Shown: positions 1 to 7,250 of the stretch, piece by piece
How the letters are laid out: the number at the start of each line of letters is the position of its first letter
Position numbering within the stretch: the first letter of the stretch is position 1
Assembly: GCA_949299435.1 (NCBI GenBank)
Contig: CASGAK010000182.1
Coordinates: 1-12,168, forward strand
DNA length: 12,168 nt
From: an uncultured bacterium
Lineage (GTDB): Bacteria > Cyanobacteriota > Vampirovibrionia > Gastranaerophilales > Gastranaerophilaceae
Direction of reading: 5' to 3'
Made by a program: the position numbers and the translations under genes
Notes under the pieces: generated by a model
Database searches by the model: none
Told to the model about the DNA's origin: nothing
Seen by the model: the letters and a program-made list of their open reading frames with translations, nothing else

Positions 1-117
1 TGCAACAGTTTCTTTTTTCTTATAACCTTCTATAACACCTGGAATAGTTAAAGCCGCGACTATTCCGATTACGCCTAACGTTATCAAAACTTCTGCCAGG
101 GTGAATGCTTTTTTCAT
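1..117 (-). CDS. Prepilin-like protein, N-terminal fragment (3' end outside the window)
   Basis: Only the first 39 codons are in the window. They encode a class III prepilin signal: a short basic leader (MKKA), then FTLAEVLITLG and a hydrophobic stretch to about residue 30, followed by a basic EGYKKK segment. Prepilin peptidase would be expected to cut between Ala4 and Phe5, which leaves Phe as residue +1 and Glu as residue +5 of the mature protein. Such proteins sit in the inner membrane and assemble into type IV pili or type II secretion pseudopili. The ATG at 117 is chosen because GGAGG at 127-123 lies five bases upstream and the leader is of normal length. Its first 39 residues closely match those of the complete gene at 364-1023. 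The subtype cannot be judged because the globular domain is missing. Upstream lie two candidate promoters, an inverted repeat and a G12 tract. Confidence 0.85.
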   Translation of the reverse strand, partial: MKKAFTLAEVLITLGVIGIVAALTIPGVIEGYKKKETVA

Positions 118-174
118 ACCGACCTCCATATTACCTAATATAATATTCATTTTATCGCTTTTTTGGTCGGTATG
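115..174 (-). repeat. Perfect 10-bp inverted repeat over the prepilin start codon
   Basis: Read on the plus strand, the arms are CATACCGACC (115-124) and GGTCGGTATG (165-174), an exact reverse complement with a 40-base spacer. The start-proximal arm contains the ATG and the last two bases of the ribosome binding site. The distal arm lies inside the -35/spacer part of the candidate promoter at 177-149. It could be an RNA hairpin in a transcript begun further upstream, or a two-site operator in DNA. The arms are richer in GC than their surroundings, so a chance origin looks unlikely. Confidence 0.6.
123..127 (-). promoter_or_regulatory. Ribosome binding site of the first prepilin gene
   Basis: GGAGG on the minus strand, five bases before the ATG at 117. 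It fixes the start codon. Two of its G residues (124-123) also fall in the right arm of an inverted repeat that could hide the start in a long transcript. Confidence 0.75.
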
Positions 175-177
175 CAA
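149..177 (-). promoter_or_regulatory. Candidate proximal promoter of the first prepilin gene
   Basis: TTGCAT (177-172), a 17-base spacer and TAAAAT (154-149) on the minus strand. Transcription would start near position 142 and give a short leader that carries the GGAGG site. The element matches the promoter candidate of the second prepilin gene (1088-1060) at 21 of 29 positions, including the A-run in the spacer. That supports both as real. The -35 is a weak match to TTGACA. Confidence 0.45.
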
Positions 178-196
178 TACTTTTATTTTTTTACCT

Positions 197-253
197 CTAA
201 ACGGGTATTTTCGCGGTGCCCCCCCCCCCCGTAAATCCTCTCATAGCTTGCAT
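197..253 (-). CDS. Possible short leader ORF interrupted by a G12 tract
   Basis: A 17-codon frame, MQAMRGFTGGGTAKIPV, starts at ATG 253 and stops at TAG 199-197. AAAGGAG at 266-260 lies six bases before the ATG and is a strong ribosome binding site. A good promoter candidate lies upstream at 328-300. The frame runs through the 12-G tract (230-219), which encodes Thr-Gly-Gly-Gly. If the tract loses one G or gains two, the same start would read on without a stop into the prepilin gene at 117 and add 45 codons. With 10 or 13 G it would stop at TAA 185-183. It may be a regulatory leader, a phase-variable gene start, a remnant of another prepilin start (RGFT resembles the cleavage motif), or chance. 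Confidence 0.35.
   Translation of the reverse strand: MQAMRGFTGGGGTAKIPV
219..230 (-). repeat. Homopolymer tract of 12 G (minus strand)
   Basis: Twelve consecutive C on the plus strand, G on the minus strand, inside an otherwise AT-rich gap between two prepilin genes. Long G/C runs are slippage-prone and act as contingency loci in bacteria such as Campylobacter and Neisseria. Here the run lies within a leader frame, 102 to 113 bases upstream of a prepilin start. Tract length should be treated with care because sequencing also miscounts such runs. Confidence 0.9.
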
Positions 254-299
254 TTCCAGCTCCTTTCATCTTTTATAGGTTTTCATCGTCTATCTTTTT

Positions 300-328
300 A
301 TTATAACAAGTTTTTTTAATTCGTGCAA
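300..328 (-). promoter_or_regulatory. Candidate distal promoter of the leader/prepilin transcript
   Basis: TTGCAC (328-323), exactly 17 bases, then TATAAT (305-300) on the minus strand. The -10 is a perfect sigma70-type consensus and the -35 matches TTG. Transcription would begin near 293, upstream of the ribosome binding site and ATG of the leader ORF. A transcript from here would carry the G12 tract and both arms of the inverted repeat. Confidence 0.5.
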
Positions 329-363
329 GGTTAATGTAAAAACTTTATAGTTGTAAACTTATA

Positions 364-1023
364 TTACTTCCAAGGATAATTACCTTTTATATCCCAACTA
401 TCCGCCATTAACTTAGCTGCACAATAATCTCCGGTCTTGTTACAGTTATATTCTATATCATTATATGAATAATTATAACCATAAGGCATAATTACATTAC
501 TTTCAGTAGGTATAAAAATAAAAGTATCAATACCATATTGATTCGGATTCTTAGACCCGTTTATATCAACTAATATTGTATTAGACTTATTGCTAGCATT
601 ACCTGAAGCTATGGACATAGAATACAAAATACCGTCTGATGTAATAAACGGTACTCGATAATTTCTATCACTAAATATTGTACCTGATTTTGTTCCATCT
701 GAATATAGCCAAGGGGTATTAGATGTGTAACCGCACTTTTGATATGTATCACAAATTGTAACTATTTTGAAATATGGGTGCCAGTATTGTTTATAAAAAG
801 CATCTATACCTATATCAACCCCGCTTGACCAATACTGATAATCACTATTATCAATTTGAGAACGTTTGAAAGCTTGATTCAATATCGTATATGCCTTCTG
901 CAGTTTTGCAATATTTTCTTTTTTTTTATAGCCTTCAATAAGATTAGGAATTGTCAAAGCAGCAATAATCCCAATTATTCCTAATGTTATCAGCACTTCT
1001 GCCATTGTAAACGCTTTTTTCAT
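364..1023 (-). CDS. Type IV prepilin-like protein
   Basis: A complete 219-residue prepilin-like protein. The leader MKKA is followed by FTMAEVLITLGIIGIIAAL, with predicted cleavage between Ala4 and Phe5, Glu at mature position 5, and a hydrophobic helix to about residue 30. The C-terminal globular part has a CDTYQKC pair near the middle, a VDINGSKNPNQYG stretch like the DxNG-GPN motif of pseudopilins, and a tail with two more cysteines (YNCNKTGDYCAAKLMADSW). These could form disulfides outside the inner membrane. The start at 1023 is preferred to the in-frame ATG at 1041: it gives a standard short leader, and a GAGG lies about ten bases upstream. It is probably a minor pilin or pseudopilin; the assembly machinery is not in the window. 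It is a paralogue of the gene at 1-117. Confidence 0.85.
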   Translation of the reverse strand: MKKAFTMAEVLITLGIIGIIAALTIPNLIEGYKKKENIAKLQKAYTILNQAFKRSQIDNSDYQYWSSGVDIGIDAFYKQYWHPYFKIVTICDTYQKCGYTSNTPWLYSDGTKSGTIFSDRNYRVPFITSDGILYSMSIASGNASNKSNTILVDINGSKNPNQYGIDTFIFIPTESNVIMPYGYNYSYNDIEYNCNKTGDYCAAKLMADSWDIKGNYPWK

Positions 1024-1059
1024 AACATACAGACCTCGCATTAGTCCAATATATTACAT

Positions 1060-1088
1060 ATTTTACCACCTTTTTGCTCAGACAGCAA
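1060..1088 (-). promoter_or_regulatory. Candidate promoter of the second prepilin gene
   Basis: TTGCTG (1088-1083), 17 bases, then TAAAAT (1065-1060) on the minus strand, giving a predicted start near 1053 and a leader of about 30 bases. The spacing, -10 and spacer A-run are shared with the promoter candidate of the first prepilin gene. It lies in the 130-bp gap between this gene's ATG and the end of the TolC-like gene, so the prepilin gene is probably transcribed separately from the efflux operon. Confidence 0.5.
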
Positions 1089-1153
1089 TATTAATAAATT
1101 TAAAAATATTAATTATGAATACATTCACATTCAGCAAAAAGGATAATTTAAAT

Positions 1154-2677
1154 CTACAAATCAATATCTGATTCTTTGATCGGAGCACCTATTACACGCT
1201 CTACCTCTGCTGCATTTATATTATAATTCAAAAGATTTGAGTAATAATCCAGCTGGGCATTCAAATAAGAATTTTCAGCATCTTTAAATTCTATAGCATC
1301 ACCAAGCCCAACCTGATATCTTCTGAATGCTTGGTATTGACGTTCTTTTGCCTGTTGCAATGCAAGTTTTGATACACCCAAACTATCATGGGAATTCATT
1401 AAACTTATATAGGCACTTTTTACTTCCAAATATACATTCTGCTTTTGCTGCTCATAATCTGCAACAGCTTTTTTATAAGTTGCTGTAGCTTCATCAACTT
1501 GTTTTTTCAAAAGCATTAAATTTAATCCTGAATAATTCAACTGAACTCCGAATTGATATCCGTAATCAGCATCTATTTGACGGCCGCCTTGATTGTAAGA
1601 GCCGAACGCACTTATATTAGGTGTAAATGCTCGTTTTGCACTGCGAACATTCATTTCAGCAGCGTCCATTCTTTTCTTTGAAGCCAAAAGTGCAGGACGA
1701 GAAGCCTCAGCTGTTGATAAAAGGTCTTTGAAATTTACATCATAGGCTTTTGTATTTAGTTTATCTTTTAATATAACCCCTTCTAATTCAGGTATACCAA
1801 CTGCGTTAGCAAGTTGAGCAGCAGCTAATTCAAGTGTATTTTTTGCTTTTATTAAATTAACTTTAGCATTTCCAGCGTTGTATTCAGCTGTTGTCACATC
1901 AATTTTAGCTTTTTTACCTATTTCATAATGTGCTTTTGCTTGTTTCAATTGCAATTCAAAATCTTTCACCGTATCTTCATAGACCATCTTCTGAATTTCT
2001 GCAAACACAAGATTATAATAAGCAACTTTTACATTATATATTACAAGCTCAATACTTGTCTCCGCATCATATCTTGATGCTTCAAAATCTCTTTTTGCAT
2101 AGTCCGCTAAGGCTTTTGTCTTTCCAAAGTCAAATAAGAGCATATCCGCAGATACTGTCGGCATATAATACATGTTATATTTTTGATTCATCATACTCAT
2201 ATAAGAATTTGACATCGTCATAAACATATCATTACGAGAATAATTTACCCCTGCACTTAACGTTGGAAAATAATTTGACCAGGCTTGACCTATTCTAGAT
2301 TTATATATTTCAGAATTACTTATTGCTGACATAATAGTCGGGTGATGTGTAATTGCAAGTTTGATACAATCACTTAACGTCACTTCACCATTCATATCTG
2401 CATATTCAATTTTACTGTTAATTACAGGGAATTTTGTTTCATACATTCCCTCTGCTTCTTTTGAGGATTCTTTCTTACTTTTAGCATTAAGAATACTCTT
2501 TTTACGTTCTTGTCTTTTATTAACTTTTTTCTTTTTTTCTGGTGCTACAATGTGTATTTCATCATTTTTTTTAGCTATATTAGTCTGCGATACAGCTTGT
2601 ACTTCTTTTGCTAAAACAGAACTTGACGAAATTGCAAGAACTGAACATATTAAAAACAGATTAACTATCTTTTTCAT
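1154..2677 (-). CDS. TolC-family outer membrane efflux protein
   Basis: Outer-membrane channel of a tripartite efflux system, forming a trimeric barrel and periplasmic tunnel that meets the membrane fusion protein and RND pump encoded just upstream. The 507-residue protein has a signal peptide (KK, then a hydrophobic segment, cleavage likely after VLA at residue 23). Two repeats of the outer-membrane efflux fold follow, at about residues 100-290 and 310-500, with long helical heptad-like segments such as the one around VYEDTVKDFELQLKQAKAHY. Between the signal and the first repeat (about residues 46-75) is an unusually lysine/arginine-rich stretch not typical of TolC. Its ATG overlaps the pump's TGA as ATGA (2677-2674), pointing to translational coupling; GGAG lies about 11 bases upstream. 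No convincing terminator follows its stop. Confidence 0.93.
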   Translation of the reverse strand: MKKIVNLFLICSVLAISSSSVLAKEVQAVSQTNIAKKNDEIHIVAPEKKKKVNKRQERKKSILNAKSKKESSKEAEGMYETKFPVINSKIEYADMNGEVTLSDCIKLAITHHPTIMSAISNSEIYKSRIGQAWSNYFPTLSAGVNYSRNDMFMTMSNSYMSMMNQKYNMYYMPTVSADMLLFDFGKTKALADYAKRDFEASRYDAETSIELVIYNVKVAYYNLVFAEIQKMVYEDTVKDFELQLKQAKAHYEIGKKAKIDVTTAEYNAGNAKVNLIKAKNTLELAAAQLANAVGIPELEGVILKDKLNTKAYDVNFKDLLSTAEASRPALLASKKRMDAAEMNVRSAKRAFTPNISAFGSYNQGGRQIDADYGYQFGVQLNYSGLNLMLLKKQVDEATATYKKAVADYEQQKQNVYLEVKSAYISLMNSHDSLGVSKLALQQAKERQYQAFRRYQVGLGDAIEFKDAENSYLNAQLDYYSNLLNYNINAAEVERVIGAPIKESDIDL

Positions 2678-5600
2678 TTTACCGAAATCTCCAAATCTTT
2701 TTCTGTAATTTCCTTTTTAGGGAATAAATCAACAAATTCCTGAACTATTACATAGAAAGCAGGTGTTAGCACTGCACCCAGCGTTGCGGCTGCTATCATA
2801 CCACCGAATACGGTGGATCCTACAGAAATTCTTGAATTTGCACCTGCACCTTGAGCAAATATCATAGGCAATACACCAATAATGAATGCTAATTCAGTCA
2901 TCATAATTGCTCTAAATCTTAGTTTTGCAGCTTTTATCGCAGCTTCTTTGACTGAAAGACCATTCTTTTCATGTTCTTCTTTAGCGAATTCAACAATCAA
3001 AATAGATTGTTTTGCCGCCAAACCAATTAGAGTAATCATACCTACTTGAGAATATATGTCAAATGATTGGTTAATCATCATTTGGAATATTAAAGCTCCT
3101 AATGCAGCAATAGGTGATATCAACAATACAGCAACAGGAATTGTATAACTTTCATACAATGCAACCAAAAATAAATACACAAATATCAAAGCCATTGTAA
3201 TTATAATAGTCGTTTGCCCAGATGCTTCACGTTCTTGAGCTGAAGTTCCTGACCAATCAAACGTCATATCGGCAGGTAATACCTTCTTAGCTACTGCTTC
3301 CATTGCATTCATCGCATCACCTGAACTCTTTCCTGCTGCCTGCTGACCTTGAATTTGTACTGATTTGTACTGATTGTATCTTGTAATTGATGCTGTACCT
3401 ACTGTTTGTTTCAGTTTTACTATCGACAAAATAGGTACCATTACACCGTTTGTATTTTTTACATAAATTCCAGACAAATCAGTTGCTTTATCTCTAAAAC
3501 GACTTTCTGCTTGCATTTGAACTTTAAATACACGGTCATATTTATTAAAATCATTTATGTAGTATGTACCAATCATAGAAGATAGTGTTGAATACAATTC
3601 TTGCAAATCAACATTTTGTGCAAGAGCTTTTTCATAATCTATTTCTACAATATATTGAGGTACATTTGCCTGGAATGTAGTATTTACATTTGAAAGTGAT
3701 GGGTCTTGATTTGCAGCTGAAATCAAAGCATTTGCCCAAGATTCCATTTCTTGCGGAGTATGCTCCCCTTGAGAGAGCATTTGGAACTCAAATCCGCCCA
3801 TTATACTCATACCCATAATAGCAGGAGGTGAAAAGGCTATAATTGATGCTTCTTTGGTATTAGCAGCAACAACTCTTATTTGAGATAAAATTGCTTCATG
3901 AGATAAGTCTGTTGATTTACCTGCAATTTTTCTTTTTACCCAATCCACAGGACCTATTTTCCTGTGTGCGTAGTCATCTAACTGTATAATTACAGTGGAT
4001 TGGTTAACGGCACCGTCGCCTCCGAATACTGTTAATTTTTCTTCATTTATTCCGTCTATATCACGTATTTCTTCAATAAATTTCCTTGAAACTTCTTCGG
4101 TTCTTTGCAAAGAAGCTCCATCAGGCAATGTCACTTGTGCCAGCAATACCCCTTGATCTTCGTCGGGAATAAAACCTGTTGATATTGTCTTGAAACAAAC
4201 TAAAGTCAATACCAACAAAATAGAATAAAATATTATTACAAGTTTTTTATTGTATACAAATTTGGTTACGTATTCCATATAAAAATCTTCTACTTTAGAA
4301 AACATTTCATTGAATTTTATAACCCAAACTGAAGTACGTTTTGCTATTTTATCTTTTATGTGCTCAAGCGTTAGAAAGAATTTATTATCAGACAATTTAT
4401 GCGGTTTCTTTTCTTGTCCCAAAAAATGCGAACACATAGCAGGTGATAATGTTAATGCACAAATTGCGGAAATTGCAATTGATACAGCAATACATACAGC
4501 AAATTGTTTGTACATAACCCCTGTCATACCTGTCATGAATACAATCGGCACAAATACCGCCATTAACACCATTGCCATTGCAACTAACGCAAATCCCACT
4601 TCTTCCATTGTAAGTTGTGTTGCTATTATTGCTGATTTACCTTCTTCTATGTGACGTTTTACGTTTTCAATTACAACAATAGCATCGTCAACTACAACAC
4701 CTACTGCTAATACCAAAGCAAACAATGATAACAGATTTATGGACATATCCATAACTTTTAGTGCAAAAAATGTACCCACTAACGATACAGGAATCGTTAC
4801 ACAAGGTACCAATGTTGCCATTCCGTCGCCTAAGAATAAGAAAATTATGATTACAACAATTAATGCTGTTAAAAGAATTGTAAATTCAACTTCTTTCATT
4901 GATTCATGAATAAAGTCGGCATCATCTTTTACATATAAAATTTTCACACCGTTTGTAAGACGTGAATTTAATTCGTTAACTTTTGCTTTTACAGCTTTTG
5001 AAAGGTTAATAATATTAGCATCTGGTAATTGAGATATTACTACAACTGCAGAGGGTTTACCGTTTACCAAACCTAAGTTTGAATAAGATTCTGCTCCTAA
5101 TTCAACCCGTGCAACATCTTTCAATTTTATATTAGATCCGTCTATATTAGAACGAATTATTATATTTTCAAATTCTTTTACATCATCAAGACGACCGGGA
5201 GTTTTTAGAGTTATTTGTAATGCAGTTTTTGCATCAGTAGGTAAAGCACCCAATGATCCGGTTGCGACTTGTGTATTTTGATTAGTTACAGCTGCTTTGA
5301 TTTCGCTTGTTGAAACATTCAACCCTGCCATTTTTTGCGGATCAAGCCATATTCTCATTGAATAGTTGCCACCACCAAATACGTTAACATCAGCTACGCC
5401 TTCTACACGTTTCAGTTCATCTTTTATATAAATTGATCCGTAGTTGGTCAAATCTAATTGTGACCAATTACCTGATTCAGGATACAGAGTTAAAATAATT
5501 GCACCTGAGCCTGAAGATCTACTTATTGCTGTCACACCTGTTCTTTGAACATCTTCAGGCAACTGTGACTGGACACGTTGAATAAGGTTTTGAACATTCA

Positions 5601-5937
5601 TCAAGTTGACATTTTTATCCGTTCCAACTTTGAAATATAATGTTAAAGAATAGCTTCCATCATATGATGTTGATGTCATATAGGTCATATTTTCAACACC
5701 ATTGAGTTTGTTTTCCAAAACTGTTGCGACGGTTGATTCTATTACCTCTGCACTTGCACCTTGATAATTCGCAGAAACTCTTACTTGAGGTGGAGTTACG
5801 TCAGGATAGCTTTCTTGCTTTAATCCTAATAGCGATATCAACCCCAATAATACAATACAAATTGATATTACCAGTGCAAATCTTGGTTTAGTTATAAAAA
5901 AGTACAATTTTTCTTTATCAAATATTATCTTTTTCAT
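2674..5937 (-). CDS. HAE1-type RND multidrug efflux pump, inner membrane subunit
   Basis: Proton-driven transporter of the AcrB/MexB family and the energised part of the efflux system. It is about 1,087 residues long, close to the family norm. After a first membrane helix near residues 20-40 comes a large periplasmic loop. The membrane helix 4 motif VVVDDAIVVIENVKR carries the paired aspartates (about 417-418) of the proton relay, and LAAKQSILIVEFAKE holds the matching lysine (about 976). The STGFIPDEDQGVLLAQ stretch opens the second periplasmic half, as in AcrB. The ATG at 5937 (MKKIIF) is preferred because AGGG lies about eight bases upstream. An in-frame ATG at 5961 has no visible ribosome binding site. 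The gene overlaps the fusion protein by 20 bases from this start and TolC by four. Its substrate cannot be read from sequence. Confidence 0.95.
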   Translation of the reverse strand: MKKIIFDKEKLYFFITKPRFALVISICIVLLGLISLLGLKQESYPDVTPPQVRVSANYQGASAEVIESTVATVLENKLNGVENMTYMTSTSYDGSYSLTLYFKVGTDKNVNLMNVQNLIQRVQSQLPEDVQRTGVTAISRSSGSGAIILTLYPESGNWSQLDLTNYGSIYIKDELKRVEGVADVNVFGGGNYSMRIWLDPQKMAGLNVSTSEIKAAVTNQNTQVATGSLGALPTDAKTALQITLKTPGRLDDVKEFENIIIRSNIDGSNIKLKDVARVELGAESYSNLGLVNGKPSAVVVISQLPDANIINLSKAVKAKVNELNSRLTNGVKILYVKDDADFIHESMKEVEFTILLTALIVVIIIFLFLGDGMATLVPCVTIPVSLVGTFFALKVMDMSINLLSLFALVLAVGVVVDDAIVVIENVKRHIEEGKSAIIATQLTMEEVGFALVAMAMVLMAVFVPIVFMTGMTGVMYKQFAVCIAVSIAISAICALTLSPAMCSHFLGQEKKPHKLSDNKFFLTLEHIKDKIAKRTSVWVIKFNEMFSKVEDFYMEYVTKFVYNKKLVIIFYSILLVLTLVCFKTISTGFIPDEDQGVLLAQVTLPDGASLQRTEEVSRKFIEEIRDIDGINEEKLTVFGGDGAVNQSTVIIQLDDYAHRKIGPVDWVKRKIAGKSTDLSHEAILSQIRVVAANTKEASIIAFSPPAIMGMSIMGGFEFQMLSQGEHTPQEMESWANALISAANQDPSLSNVNTTFQANVPQYIVEIDYEKALAQNVDLQELYSTLSSMIGTYYINDFNKYDRVFKVQMQAESRFRDKATDLSGIYVKNTNGVMVPILSIVKLKQTVGTASITRYNQYKSVQIQGQQAAGKSSGDAMNAMEAVAKKVLPADMTFDWSGTSAQEREASGQTTIIITMALIFVYLFLVALYESYTIPVAVLLISPIAALGALIFQMMINQSFDIYSQVGMITLIGLAAKQSILIVEFAKEEHEKNGLSVKEAAIKAAKLRFRAIMMTELAFIIGVLPMIFAQGAGANSRISVGSTVFGGMIAAATLGAVLTPAFYVIVQEFVDLFPKKEITEKDLEISVK

Positions 5938-7099
5938 CGGCTTTTCCCTGTTTATTTTCATTTGTTGAATTACTTATAGGTTTTAACTTTTGACCTTCTG
6001 AGGCAATATTTTGGATTCCTGATACTACTATTACATCGGAATTTGAAAGTCCGCTTTCGACTACCCAATTATTATTTATTTCATCAGATACCTCTATATT
6101 CTTTTTCACAGCTTTATTATCTTCTACAGCCCAAACATAATATCCGCTCATAGCATCACCTTTTGTACAGGCTTGAGGAACTGTCATATATTTTACAATT
6201 TTTGGAGCTTTTAGCTCAACTTTCATATAATCCCCAGGAACAAGCCAACCTTTTGGGTTTTCAAATGTTGCTCGCAATGTAATTGAGCCTGAATTTTCAT
6301 CAATTTTATTATCGACAAAGTTAATTTTTCCAATTTTTTCATACCAGCTTCCATCGCTGAATTGGACTTTAACTTCTACATCTTTATATTTATTACTTGC
6401 TTTTAATAGTTTTACGAAATCACTACTTTTTAAACTGAATGTAACATATACAGGATCAGTACTTGATACATTTACCAAAGGACCTGAAGTTGCTGTTACA
6501 TAGTTACCTTCGGTTATATTAACTTTACCGATTCTGCCATCTATTGGAGATTTTATTGATGTATAACCTAAATTAACACGTGCCAATTCCAATTGTTGTT
6601 TTGCGGCATCTAAAAGTGCTTTATTTTGATTTCTTGTAGCAAGACTTTGGTCTACATCTGATCTGCTTATTAAATCTTCTTTTATTAAAGCATTTGCACG
6701 ATTTAACTCTTGTTGAGCATTTTTTAACAGTGCACTGTATTGATTTACATTTGCTGCGGAGTTATTCACTTCTATTTGATATTCTCTAGGATCTATTTGG
6801 AAAAGAGTCTGACCTTTTTTTACAAAATCACCTTCTTTAAAATACTTCTTTTGTAAAAATCCAGGAACACGAGCAATTACATCTATTGAATACTTTGCTT
6901 CAACACGTCCAGTTGCTTCTGCTGAGACATTTACACTTTCTATTTTGGGGTTGTCTATTATAACCTCTTTAGGCATCAACATAGCTTGTCTTTGCAAATA
7001 TGCAGCTATATAACCTGATACTTTGTTATATATTATAGGAAGAATAATTATCAACAATATTGCTATAGCTGCTCGTTTTCGCGTGATTTTAATTTTCAT
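5918..7099 (-). CDS. RND efflux periplasmic adaptor (membrane fusion protein)
   Basis: Periplasmic adaptor of the AcrA/MexA type that joins the RND pump to the TolC-like channel. From the ATG at 7099 it has 393 residues. An N-terminal membrane anchor (about residues 8-25, no lipobox cysteine) replaces the lipoprotein anchor of AcrA. Then come the first half of the lipoyl domain (VIARVPGFLQKKYFKEGDFV), a coiled-coil hairpin rich in Gln, Asn and Ala (about 105-170), the second lipoyl half (GYTSIKSPIDGRIGKVNITEG), a beta-barrel and a membrane-proximal domain. The ATG is chosen over an in-frame TTG at 7111 because GGAGAG lies seven to eight bases upstream. It is the first gene of the three-gene operon. 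No regulator gene adjoins it. Confidence 0.93.
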   Translation of the reverse strand: MKIKITRKRAAIAILLIIILPIIYNKVSGYIAAYLQRQAMLMPKEVIIDNPKIESVNVSAEATGRVEAKYSIDVIARVPGFLQKKYFKEGDFVKKGQTLFQIDPREYQIEVNNSAANVNQYSALLKNAQQELNRANALIKEDLISRSDVDQSLATRNQNKALLDAAKQQLELARVNLGYTSIKSPIDGRIGKVNITEGNYVTATSGPLVNVSSTDPVYVTFSLKSSDFVKLLKASNKYKDVEVKVQFSDGSWYEKIGKINFVDNKIDENSGSITLRATFENPKGWLVPGDYMKVELKAPKIVKYMTVPQACTKGDAMSGYYVWAVEDNKAVKKNIEVSDEINNNWVVESGLSNSDVIVVSGIQNIASEGQKLKPISNSTNENKQGKADEKDNI

Positions 7100-7140
7100 A
7101 ACTCTCTCCAACCTTAAAATTATTGTATCTCCTAATTTTA

Positions 7141-7169
7141 CTATTAAACTATTTGAAATCTGTTGTCAA
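7141..7169 (-). promoter_or_regulatory. Candidate promoter of the RND efflux operon
   Basis: A perfect TTGACA (7169-7164) followed after 17 bases by TAATAG (7146-7141) on the minus strand. The -10 is weak; TTTAAT at 7148-7143, with a 15-base spacer, is an alternative. The start would fall about 35-40 bases before the adaptor ATG at 7099. It lies in the 142-bp gap after the gene at 7242-7862, which supports separate expression of the efflux genes. Confidence 0.45.
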
Positions 7170-7221
7170 TAAATCATTTAATTTATACCTCAAATAGAGT
7201 ATTTTTTAATAATTTTTGTTT

Positions 7222-7250
7222 AAAAATCAACTTTTCTCAATTTAAAAAGT
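7222..7250 (-). terminator. Possible weak terminator after the exported protein gene
   Basis: On the minus strand, ACTTTT (7250-7245) can pair with AAAAGT (7235-7230) across a nine-base loop, followed by TGATTTTT (7229-7222). The stem overlaps the stop codon and has almost no GC, so its strength is doubtful. Confidence 0.3.

Noticed and set aside
101..319. Plus-strand open frame of 72 codons across the prepilin upstream region
   Set aside because: It runs antisense through the prepilin start, the leader ORF and the poly-C run, has no ribosome binding site and resembles no family. The minus strand explains the same bases better.
1112..1135. Hairpin after the TolC stop (TGAAT...ATTCA) as a terminator
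   Set aside because: The stem is five AT-rich pairs with no proper T-run directly after it; too weak to support.
1930..2708. Two plus-strand open frames of 97 and 115 codons
   Set aside because: Both are antisense shadows of the TolC-like gene and its junction with the pump gene.
4310..4654. Plus-strand open frame of 114 codons
   Set aside because: It is antisense to a conserved membrane segment of the RND pump gene, which carries the recognisable motifs.
7185..7202. Near-palindrome ATACCTCAAATAGAGTAT upstream of the efflux promoter as an operator
   Set aside because: Only the outer four base pairs match, and no regulator gene is nearby, so chance is as likely.
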